The position numbers were made by a program, and so were the translations under genes. DNA of 33,676 nt from Ectocarpus siliculosus (lineage: Eukaryota > Sar > Phaeophyceae > Ectocarpales > Ectocarpaceae). Location: positions 1,054,347-1,088,022 of the forward strand of contig FN649750.1 in assembly GCA_000310025.1 (NCBI GenBank), written 5' to 3'. Positions 20,799 to 29,488 of the stretch are shown one piece after another (position 1 is the first letter of the stretch; each line of letters opens with the position of its first letter). The notes under the pieces were generated by a model. It was not told the DNA's origin, did no database searches, and saw only the letters and a program-made list of their open reading frames with translations.

Positions 20799-23679
20799 AA
20801 CACCACCAGCAAACTCACCGCGATGTCGCTGAAGACGCAGAACCCTTCCCCTCTGTCCGAAAACGCGTGGTGCGTCCCGCCTGCGATGTGCCCCGAAAAC
20901 AGAGAGGGCGGTGTTCTTCGGGCCCCGGGACGGCGGTCACGCAGCTCTCCGTCCGCACACACAGCGTGCATAGCAGCTGATGGGGAGGAATGAAGGGCGG
21001 TGGAGGTGGGGTAAGGGGACCTCTTCGTTCACGGCGAAAAGCAAAATAGAACTCGAGGAAGCACACCCCGTTCGAAATCGTGATGAGACAATCGGCAGGG
21101 GTACGACGGTCCTGACGGTTTCATGATTGTGACCCTTCCCGGTGGAACTCTCTACTGTAGGGACCTTCCCTGACGAATACATGCTTTGAGCCCTGGGGAC
21201 GTCTTGCGCGGGTCGAATGTAGGGGTAATGTAGGGGTACGTCCAACCAAGCGGGTCCGCCAGAGGTCGAACGCTTGGGTGGGACTACTGTCGGACCCAGC
21301 CACTGCTTCCCACATAGCCATCAAATATCATCCGAATTCCCCTCCGGCTACCTCTCACAACGTGTGCGGTACAACCCCATCATGGTTCTCATCGACGGCA
21401 GTGAGCCGGTTAGGTAGAGGACGACTGCCACGTCGGAGCCAGAACAGCAGCCTTTGCTGAATTCCAACCGCTGCTTCCCACAAGAGAGGATACTCTCTCT
21501 GCAACGCCCAGCGCCCCCTTCAGCTGCATAGAAAACACAACCTCATCGTGGTTCTCGTCGACGAAAGTCAGCCGGTTAGGACATAGACGCTTAGTCTCGG
21601 AGTCAGAGCACTTGAAGAAAAAGCACCTTCGAATTTCCGAACTGGCGTAGATTGAACAACGCTAAGAAGCGCTCTTGTGAACACCACCCACCGACTGTGC
21701 CCCCAACGGAACTCAGGCTCCGTTTCACCGACGCCTCGCTCCATGGAAACCCCACAGTTCTGTTCTCTCTCTGTCGGTGGGGCCCACGCGCGAATCCGAT
21801 CCGGAGAGATATTGGGTACGCCGGCGCATCGAGAGACGACGGAGGACGTCAAAGCAGGGAGGGCCTGGGTGCCGTTTCTCCTGGCAATGGATGTGATGCT
21901 GGCCAACCTACAACAGCTACGTTCCAGTCAGAGGCGAGTTGACCTTGGGGTCAGGCCCAGGGAAAGGATCGAAGCAGTGAAGCGGTTGTTCGGTTCGTCC
22001 AGGAGAGCTTCACGCAGGTAAAGTTAGCGTCCGCACATGACAACTTGTGGGTGAAGAAATTGGTGTAGCTTCGAAAAACTCAAAATCTAGGCTTGTGAGC
22101 CCGTGGAATAACTACAGCCTTGGCCAAAACCAGAGATTCTAAACTGCGGGGGCATTTACCGTAAATTGTCTTTCCCCTGTGGCCTTCATGCGACTCGCCA
22201 AATACCTCACGGCGCTTCGCGCTTGGTGATGTGAGAGCCTGGTCCGGTGAGAACCCGGCGTGCTCCGTCCCGGCTTTGTAGGGATGCGAAGTCAATGGTC
22301 AAACGACTACGGCATGCACGACTATGAGTACACCCCCCCTGTGGCCGAGTTTTCCCTCATTTCTCGAGTGAACCGAGTGCTTGATGCGTTTCTCTGCTCC
22401 ACCGCAACGGGCCCCATCATGAGAACCCCAAACACCGCCTTGGGTACCGCTGATGAAATGTCAACCTTGACCGAGAGGTAATGGCCAGGGTAGCCGCTTG
22501 CCAAGGGTCATTGCTAAGGGCTGCACGGGCCGACCAACCTACTTGCGAATATCATCAATGCGTCGGATTATTAGAGGCACGTCCGTGCGAATGCCCACAA
22601 ACCAAAAAGTGAAAATAAGGATGTCATACGCCTCCTGAGGGTTGCCTTTGCCGGCGCCAGTTCACCCTCTCCCTTCCTCCCCCCCTCCTCTCTGTGTCTC
22701 TTACTTTGTCTCTGTCATTGTCTCCGTCTCTGTCTCAGTCTGCCCCCCCCCCCCCCCCTCTCTACGCCTCTTTCTCTCTCCCTCTGCCTCTCCCTCTCCC
22801 TCTCTGCTGATCTCCGTCAATCACTTTGTCCCTCACATTCGTGAAGCGGCCCTCGAAATATCGCTCTACGTAGCCCTTATCGTGGGTCGTGCACAGGTCA
22901 TCCAGACTCGCCGTCGGCGACACGGCGAACGACACCGCAGGGATCCCGTTTACGCGGCCCAGTAGCTCGCCTTGCAGACCCTGTCGACCGTACGGCGGAA
23001 AGTAGCGCAGGAAGGTCTCAACTCTTGTGTAATATGTTATCGGCAGGCGAAGCGGCATGCTCCCCGGCAGTAGCAAGGCCTGTCGCTAGCATGTGTCATT
23101 TGGTAGCATGTGGGACCCGATAGCACTACCAGGAGTTCTTTCAGGAGGGCATGCGGAGTCGAGCGGCATGTTGGCTTCCCAGCGGGATTGCCCCCGTACT
23201 GTAGGCGACACAAGATACTGCCCTGGACCGCCGGTAAATAAAGCTCGCCAACACTGCTGTACGCCACGACCAAGAGGATGCGTATAAGCCGTCATTTTCG
23301 GTGCCGCCACTCTGTATGCTGCGGAGCAAATCGAGCCCGGAAAAAAGATATCCATGTGGGTATGGTGTCTTACGTCACCTCCTCGGTATGTCCGGTCAAA
23401 CAATCTCACCTCGCGGACAAGGCGGTATTTCTCCATCGGGAAGCGATGCCCATCTGGCAGGTCAACCCTGTAGACGTCGTTGTAGAACAGCGGGAGCTCG
23501 GGCCTTAGTCTTGAGTGCATCGACACTAGAGCTGCTGCTGTTGTGAGGCCAACCGGGGCAGCTCTATAAGCGACAAGTCTGCCGTTTGGCGCTGCTATAC
23601 TTCTCGCAGCCGCTTGCTGCCTTGCGCACGGCAGGAGCGTGTAGATCATGTTTAGGATCGCGGGAGAGGATGGCCGCAT
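16644..23679 (-). CDS. Zinc-dependent histone deacetylase-family protein, nine exons
   Basis: Predicted Zn-dependent deacetylase (HDAC/acetoin-utilisation superfamily, of the type found in bacteria and in HDAC class IV groupings). Exons, minus strand: 23679-23410, 22980-22837, 21770-21692, 20880-20819, 20326-20249, 19762-19673, 19294-19175, 18759-18634, 16763-16644 (TAA). The join gives 362 residues; every intron is phase 0 except intron 3 (phase 1). Diagnostic motifs: GHRFPMEKYRLVRE (ends at 90), VGFPWSEASVKRSLSSVGGT (exon 3), GGTHHAF with His168-His169, VDCDVHQ with zinc ligands Asp208 and His210, GVDPLEHDRLG with Asp285, and MGGGYP with Tyr328. The family normally has about 20 more residues between exons 3 and 4; the phase-compatible join without them suggests an unfound exon. 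The ATG at 23679 or 23649 gives an Arg/Ala-rich leader, possibly organellar. Exon 9 lies 1.9 kb from exon 8. Confidence 0.85.
17390..17710. repeat. Imperfect duplication in deacetylase intron 8
   Basis: GCACCACACATACACTCGCC with CGAACGCAGGAAGCCAC near 17395-17435 is repeated as GCGCCACACATACC, CTCGCCCGAACC and TAGGAAACCACGAGG near 17640-17690. The same intron also carries several CTGATCATT motifs (17106, 17818, 17840, 17890). No exon was seen here. Confidence 0.5.
18534..18660 (-). repeat. Decayed duplicate of deacetylase exon 8 3' end and donor
   Basis: On the minus strand the exon 8 end reads GCGAGGGGCATCCCTACC then GTACTCACGGTGAGC. About 95 bp downstream, inside intron 8, lies CGAAAGGGGCATCCCTGTCG then TACTCACGGTTGAGTG. 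The second copy keeps the peptide sense RGIPVVLT but in another frame, and its donor has an extra T. Confidence 0.75.
18945..19240 (-). repeat. Tandem copies of deacetylase exon 7 3' end in intron 7
   Basis: GGAAGGCGTTC or a close variant occurs at 18986, 19057, 19138 and 19218; the last lies inside exon 7. Translated on the minus strand the copies give ERLPSLVDHVRPDLIFYQ (exon) and ERLPSLVGHVRPD and ERLPSPVDQVRPDL (intron). One copy keeps TTTTACCAG followed by a GT donor. Confidence 0.8.
19295..19400 (-). repeat. C-tract dispersed repeat (family C) abutting deacetylase exon 7
   Basis: Minus strand reads TGACCAATGGTCTGACGACT, then ATAGCATGCG, then GAGTACACCCCCCC. The C-tract ends about 25 bases before the exon 7 acceptor at 19295, in the same orientation as the gene. 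Confidence 0.7.
20473..20798. repeat. Long (CAA)n and (AAGAAC)n microsatellite in deacetylase intron 4
   Basis: About 325 bp: (CAA)n with few interruptions to about 20600, then (AAGAAC)n from about 20624 to 20728, then (CAA)n to 20797. It begins about 20 bp downstream of the exon 4 donor on the minus strand. Long poly-Gln or poly-Asn frames here are not genes. Confidence 0.95.
21290..21590. repeat. Imperfect tandem duplication, about 170-bp unit, in deacetylase intron 3
   Basis: CACTGCTTCCCACA (21301) and CGCTGCTTCCCACA (21471) begin two units. Both later contain a CATCATGGTTCTCATCGACG-type block and AGCCGGTTAGG. On the minus strand both read VDENHD followed by related residues, so a decayed coding origin is possible. 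Confidence 0.55.
22210..22340 (+). repeat. C-tract dispersed repeat (family C), deacetylase intron 2, antisense
   Basis: GCCTGGTCCGGTGAGAACCC, GGCGTGCTCCG, then TCAAACGACTACGGCATGCA, ACTATGAGTACACC and a C-run. Closest partner is 11930-12035. Here it lies opposite to the gene and far from a splice site. Confidence 0.7.
23197..23388. mobile_element. Small MITE-like element (family M) in deacetylase intron 1
   Basis: About 192 bp with inverted ends: the left end reads TACTGTAGGCGACACAAGAT and the right end, reverse complemented, TACCGAGGAGGTGACGTAAG. It lacks coding capacity, as expected of a non-autonomous DNA element. It lies about 20 bp downstream of the exon 1 donor. Confidence 0.55.
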
Positions 23680-24046
23680 GCAGTCGCCAATGTTTTGGTT
23701 CGGTTTCTCGCACTTTGAGTGGCGCGGGTTGACACCAATGCTCCCTAAACAGCACACTGACTGTGCGACAAAAACTACAGAGGGCCTCCACTCCTGCACT
23801 GCACAGCTTGCACCTAGTCTGGAGCTGCTGTCGCTTGGCGACATTGTTGTTCTTGATGGAAATATATGCGGCGCAATTACCCAACGCTAACCCACCCCGG
23901 GCATCTATTTGGAATTCTGCGTCTCCCCTCCACACGCCGTTTTGCGCGAATCGCCTGTGCAGAGAGTCGGCAGCACAACGCAGCTAGAAGACTCATTGAG
24001 TCCTCGCGCTTTTTACCAAAGGCGTCATCTTACCTGCACTGTTCAG

Positions 24047-24397
24047 ATGCGGCCGACGTTAGCTTGCGCTGCCGGCGTTGCTGCTGCTGCGGCTACATCA
24101 TGCTCGGCGTTTTCGCTGAGTCATATTTCCTCGGGTTCAGCGGCGGCCAGGGCGCGTGGGGACATGTCTGTCACAGCAGTATCACCAACTTTGCCAGGCA
24201 AGCCAAAGTCAGCGATGCTAAAGCACCATCGCACACCGTGCTGGTTGTTTCGAGCCAGGCGTTGGGTGGGCGCTTTAGGGGTTCCTGGGGCAATGATAGG
24301 ATACATGTGTCCTGGTAGTTGTAGTACGTGCCCCGCTTTTCGAGATTGCAACCAAAAGCCCCCTTTTGTGCCGCATGCGCGGCAACTTCGAGAGTAG
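24047..24397 (+). CDS. ORF with candidate plastid bipartite presequence, 116 residues
   Basis: The first 40 residues look like a stramenopile plastid-targeting leader: a short basic start, an Ala-rich hydrophobic core (residues 5-17), a CSAF motif at about 19-22 (compare the ASAF-type cleavage motif of complex plastids) and then a Ser/Ala/Arg-rich transit-like stretch leading to DMSVTA. The remainder to the stop is not recognised and has four clustered Cys. A splice-acceptor-like TGTTCAG lies directly before the ATG, and I see no strong donor inside. It could be a first exon of a plastid protein gene, possibly VDE, or a chance ORF. Confidence 0.3.
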   Translation: MRPTLACAAGVAAAAATSCSAFSLSHISSGSAAARARGDMSVTAVSPTLPGKPKSAMLKHHRTPCWLFRARRWVGALGVPGAMIGYMCPGSCSTCPAFRDCNQKPPFVPHARQLRE

Positions 24398-24746
24398 CTT
24401 CATGCCGGTCAGGTTCAACGGCGTCGTCGTCCCATGTATTTCCGAATCGCATGATCGCATCGCGTTTCTAATTGTTCAAGCGGTATAGTGCTGGGGCGGA
24501 GATCTAATGGGCGCGCGGCGGCAGGAAGAACAAGTTGACAGCTGCTGTACCAAAGGTTGTAGAGGAAAAACACATCGTGTGTCCGTTGGCCTGAAACATG
24601 ATCCAACCGGCGACTCAGCAGATACCACACTCAATATACAGACCTGAACAGGGCCGAGACAAGGGAGGAGAGTAGGGGCTCAAGAGGTGGTTGCCTGTCA
24701 GGCGGGAGCGGGTTCAAAGAGGACAATGATGCAGCTTTCAGCTTAG

Positions 24747-25295
24747 TACCGTAGGTGACATGACACAAGATACCCACACTCTCTCAGGAATGTTATTCAA
24801 AGCTCGTGATGGAGTAAGAACGGTACGTTTTCTGGAAGGTCTCGAAGAGACGGCTCCAATGCAGAAGCCATTTTTGACACTCCCACTCTCTTCCTGTTGT
24901 GGAGCTTTGAAAGCGGGTCCAAGGGGGAGGGTGGTATCTTACGTCACCTGCGGTAGGGGTGTGTGCTGGTAGTGGAAAGTCGACGTCTTTCTGTGTGCCA
25001 GGAGACAGGAAATGTAATGTCTCCTGGCATTGAGGAAGCCGTCGGCTTTCCACTGCACGCGCTCCTGTACCGTAGGTGACGTCAGATATGACAACCCCCC
25101 CCTTGGACCCCTTTCATATCGTCAAAGCTCCACAACAGGAAGAGCGGCGGTACCGGAAATGGCGGTGTTCGGGACCGACTATATAGTCGAGAGCTTCCAG
25201 AGACACGTACCAACACGCATCATGGTGGAGTAATGAGGGCGCTTTTGAGTAACGTGTCTGAGAGATTATGTGGTATCTTGTGTCACCTTCGACGT
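24747..25295. mobile_element. Foldback MITE-like element (family M), about 550 bp
   Basis: The two halves are imperfect reverse complements about a centre near 25012. The innermost stem is GCCAGGAGACA (24997-25007) and TGTCTCCTGGC (25018-25028) with a 10-base loop. Further out, CTTCCTGTTGTGGAGCTTTG pairs with CAAAGCTCCACAACAGGAAG, and GGTGGTATCTTACGTCACC pairs with GGTGACGTCAGATATGAC. Outer ends read TACCGTAGGTGACATGACAC and, reversed, CGAAGGTGACACAAGATACC. No transposase is encoded. Confidence 0.75.
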
Positions 25296-25920
25296 TAGTC
25301 CCAGGGTCTCGCAACCCCCCACGGGTTCTCTCGCCCTTTGCCACTTATTCGTGGTGCCTTGTCGGTCTGTCCCTTTGGGTAGGTGCTTGATGAACATTCA
25401 GCGGCGTAGACCCCACAGCAGCAGTAGTCGCCCCAGTTGTTTTTCGCGGATGCGCCGTGGGTATCCAGAGCTGCCGCCTCGTTTCCTTCCTCTGTTGCGC
25501 GGTTGGGACAGGTACCTTTTTTTTTTTTCGTACGAAAACGCAACGAAGCGAGCTCTATCCACCATGAGTCCGATTCAAACCAGCAATGAATTGATAGCGC
25601 TGGCGGACAGACTACCTGCATTTCTACGATTCCCCGGGCAGCACACGGCAGTATCTCCCCAGAGGTGAACAGCCTCAAGAACGCCTTTTCTTCCCGTGTA
25701 AGTAGTTGCTGAGTTGTTGTTGTTCGCGCCCGGAATAAACATCTTGAACACGAATCGCTTATCTACGAGCTCCAAAGCAAGAGTACCGTGACGGCAATAT
25801 GTATCTCATCTACCTTGCCGTGCAGTCATACAACACCGATATGTTTCGCTTTTCATCCTCGCCTTTTGGGGAACAAAAGTATTTGATGTCGAGACCAGCG
25901 CGGCTTCTTCAGAACGCGTC

Positions 25921-26045
25921 TACCGTAGGTTGCGTAAGATACGATCGTTTTTTTTTTAAGCTCGAATACTCCATGACGAAGAGGGCACAAATCGAACGAG
26001 ACGTTTTTTGGAAAGCTCTCATCGACGAGACGGTTTCCACACAGT
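25921..26045. repeat. Family M terminus copy
   Basis: Begins TACCGTAGGTTGCGTAAGAT and later contains GGAAAGCTCTCATCGACGAG, matching the arm of the 24747 foldback. Intergenic, upstream of VDE. Confidence 0.5.
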
Positions 26046-26640
26046 AGTCTACGCAGCAAAATTGACTCAAACACATGGGATAAAGTATTCAGTCCGTGCT
26101 TTGGGGTCAGGGTTAGGTGTACGGTCGGCGTGCCCCCTCCCTAATCTTTTTCTAGATACTCTTATAATCCTGCTTAGGCGGTCCTTCCCACACCACCATT
26201 CCCGGCACCGCGACTCTAATAAGGCCTACGGAGCGGTCGGGATTTGAAAGTCGGGCAAAAGCGTGCTATCTTAAATATTACTTGCGGTTGATACAATAGT
26301 CTCGCGGACGTACAGCGGTTCCCGTAGGGAGTCAAGGTATGCTAGACTGTATTACGAGAGTCGTGCCGAGTGACAACAACAAGCGGTTATGTCCTATTTT
26401 CTTGTGTTGAGAGTGCTGCAGCTGATCTCACGGCCGTCGCCCTTTCCGGATGCCTTCCATCTGCAACCCACATTTTGTCAGATGCTTTCGTAGATGTCGT
26501 AGATCTAGCAAGGGGCACACGGCGGCGGATTGGCTATTTCCCCTCCCGGGATACCGCTGTGTCCTTCATCTCAGGCCCTTCATGCGATGCAAGATCAAGA
26601 AAAATTCAAGTCCTTGTGTATCCTCCATGCGCTTAATTTG

Positions 26641-29454
26641 ATGAGCTTCTCTTCCCCAACATCGCTCCTTTTCACTTTTGGGCCCGTTCATGTCTGGTAC
26701 CGTTCGCACCAAGCAGCAACACACAACAGGGGGGCGCAGCGGAGTAGCGGTGCGCATTGGGCGGCAGGGGGGGAGGGGGGGGGGGGTACCGTAGGGCGAG
26801 CGGGCTGCTTCGCGTCCTCTTGGACCGCCTCACACCGCTGCGGACAGCAGCAGCGCACAGCAGCAGTCGAACCTCGGTATCGATCGTCGTTGTCTCCGCT
26901 GCGGATGTCCGCCGGGGGGGGAGGAGGAGGGGGAGAGGAGAGCGGGGTTTCGAGATGGGTGGAGGCCGGCAAGAAGTGGCTCGTCGGGGTCGCGCTAGCC
27001 AGCAGCATCGTGGGGGGGGGTGGCCTGCTTTCCCCGGGCGCGATGCCCGCGTTCGCGGGGTCCCCCGAGGAGACAAAGGAGGTCGGGATTTGCCTGCTGT
27101 CCGAGTGCCGGGGGGCGCTTGCGTCGTGCCTGCTTAACCCTAAGTGAGTGTGTTGCGGCTGCTACTGCTGCTGCTGCTGCTGCGGGTAATGCTGCTGCTG
27201 CTTCTGGTGCTGTTGTTGTTGTTGCTGCTGCTGATGCAGCAGCAGCTGTTGTGTTTGTTTTGTGTTTAGGCTCCGGTGCCGTTGATTGCGTGCGCTTCTT
27301 TCTGGTGGGTTTGTTCCTGCTTTCCTGTGTGTTTTTTCTTTCCGGTGGCGAAAAGGTGTTGATTTTGCGGGAGCCAGGGGTGGACAGCACGACGGCTCTG
27401 GAGACCTGCATAGTCGACTCTTGAACTCTGTTGCCGCGGTTGTGATGGCTGTCGACACGCCGTTTGTGGAGCAAATCTCTGCGATTGTTTGTTCCGTCTG
27501 ACATGTGATTCCGTGGTTTTAGGCAAGACACGTACGCTGTACGATTCGTTGCGCTCGGATTTGTGAAAGTTGATGGGATGGGGGGGGGTCGTGAATCTGT
27601 CGCCGCTGTAGGCTTCGCTGCACCACATACCCGCGAATCAGTTCTCAAGCAAGCTGTGAGTAGACGTGCCGAGCATGTCTTGGCTTTTTTTGGTCGGGAA
27701 CGATTGTTCGCCGCTGCACCGCCCAAAAAACATCGTGATTCACGTGCCAAATGGGGTGTGCGCGGTACTCTGGAGGACCCTTCCCTGTATGTGTGCGTCC
27801 CACCGCCGTAGTTCTCCCCCCCAAGACTGCGGTTATCGACCGCTCACCTGTCATGTGTACCGAAACCACTGCCTCGAAACATTGTCGGTGGGTAATCGAG
27901 CAGGCAACGCCCGTTGTGTGCGCGTTGCTTTCGCGGGAGTGCGCTTGGTTTTGGTCGTCGCTCTCATGGTCACGGTAGTGTTTGCTACGTTTATTGAAGG
28001 CAGTGAACATTAGCTGTTCTTAGACGGTACAAAATGGCTCCCCGCATGTGTTTGACGAGCATCATCTCGCTGAAGATGTGCGACGTTCCTTGTCTGGACG
28101 TGGCAAACACGTGTCTATGAAGCAGCAGCGACATCGCTGAGGCGTTGTGGTTGTTTTTGATCCTCTCTCGTACGTTTGTCTAGTCGTTTAGTTTGCAGCA
28201 GATGATGATGAGACCTCTCGGAAACCTTGACGCATCACGTTGTCATGGTCGTTTTTTAATTTTTTCGTCGTCATCCTCGTCTTCTCCACACCGTCATTAT
28301 TTAACCTATTTTCGTCGCCCCCCCCCCCTCCCCCCCGCTATATTCATCGCCATTCATTGTGCCTCTCTCTACCTATTGGCATCCTCAAAACTACGCCTCT
28401 TTTCATCGTGATTAATCGTACCTCTCTTTTCCTATTTTCGTCGTCAAATGTATGCATTTTTTTTCTTGTCATGATTGTACCTCTCTTGACCTATTTTCGT
28501 CGTCAAACTTACGCTTCGTTTCGTTGTCGTCATCATTGTACCTCTTTTCGTCTTCGTCGTGGTGGTGTCGGAGCGAAGGTGCTTCGCGAACATCATCTGC
28601 CTGCAGACGTGTAACGGCCGGCCCGACGAGGGTTACTGCCAGATCCGCTGCGGTGACCTCTTCGAGAACGAAGCCGTCGGCAAGTTTAACGCGTGCGCTG
28701 TGTCCAAGAAGAACTGCGTCAAGCAGCGACAGGTATTGTCTAGCTGCTTGCGCTTGTGTGTTTGGGGTGCCTTTTTTTCTGTTTGGGGCAAGCAGGGCCT
28801 TAGTTGCGTTGTTGTGTTTTTTCTTGATGCTGCTGCTGTCAGAGCACCAGTACACGGTTTCCTTAATGTTGTGGCTGTGGTTGTTGTTGTTGTCTTCACG
28901 TCGCAAGAACATTCGGGTCTCAGCTCAGCACCTTGTACAATCCACACCGACCCACCTTTAGCGGACGTCTTCCATGGTCACAGGTCAATAATCTTAGACG
29001 TGTGCCAAATGATCGATCCTACTTGGACAAAACCGTAAGAATACAGCTGTTCCACCGCGCAGACGAAGAACAACATCCATCCTCGGAGTATATGGTAGTG
29101 CGCTGGTTCTCTGTATTTTGGCGCGAGGTTTGTGGGTTATTCCATTGTCTCATTTCCGTGGTTTTTAGGTGCACCTGTTTTTTGGGGTCTTCCGTGTGAC
29201 TCAAACGGAAATCCCGGTATTTTCGGTTACATGGACGAGCGCGGTTGGTTTGTGTGCCGGAGAGGTGTGCGGAGAGTTCTGCTGGAACGCAGGACGAGAT
29301 TTCCTCGACAGAGACTTCGACCGCGCGACAACAACGCAAAACGACCACAACGGTACGGCAACAAGAGCATGGCCGTTGTGACTGCTGCTGCTTGTTGTTT
29401 GTTTGATATGTTGCACGGCGACGGCAATGACGTTCACAAGAGCATGTCTTGGTG

Positions 29455-29488
<34 letters not shown>

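Larger units (their letters stand above)
23680..26640. other. Divergent intergenic region between deacetylase and VDE genes
   Basis: About 3 kb between two genes transcribed away from each other. Contents: the candidate plastid-presequence ORF at 24047, the foldback element at 24747-25295, another family M copy at 25921-26045, and a repeat at 26070-26250 related to 2880-3150. Part of the VDE 5' end may also lie here in an unrecognised exon. Confidence 0.5.

Noticed and set aside
20252-20993. Long poly-Gln, poly-Asn and poly-Leu ORFs
   Set aside because: They are translations of the (CAA)n/(AAGAAC)n microsatellite in an intron; the flanking real exons are on the minus strand in another frame.
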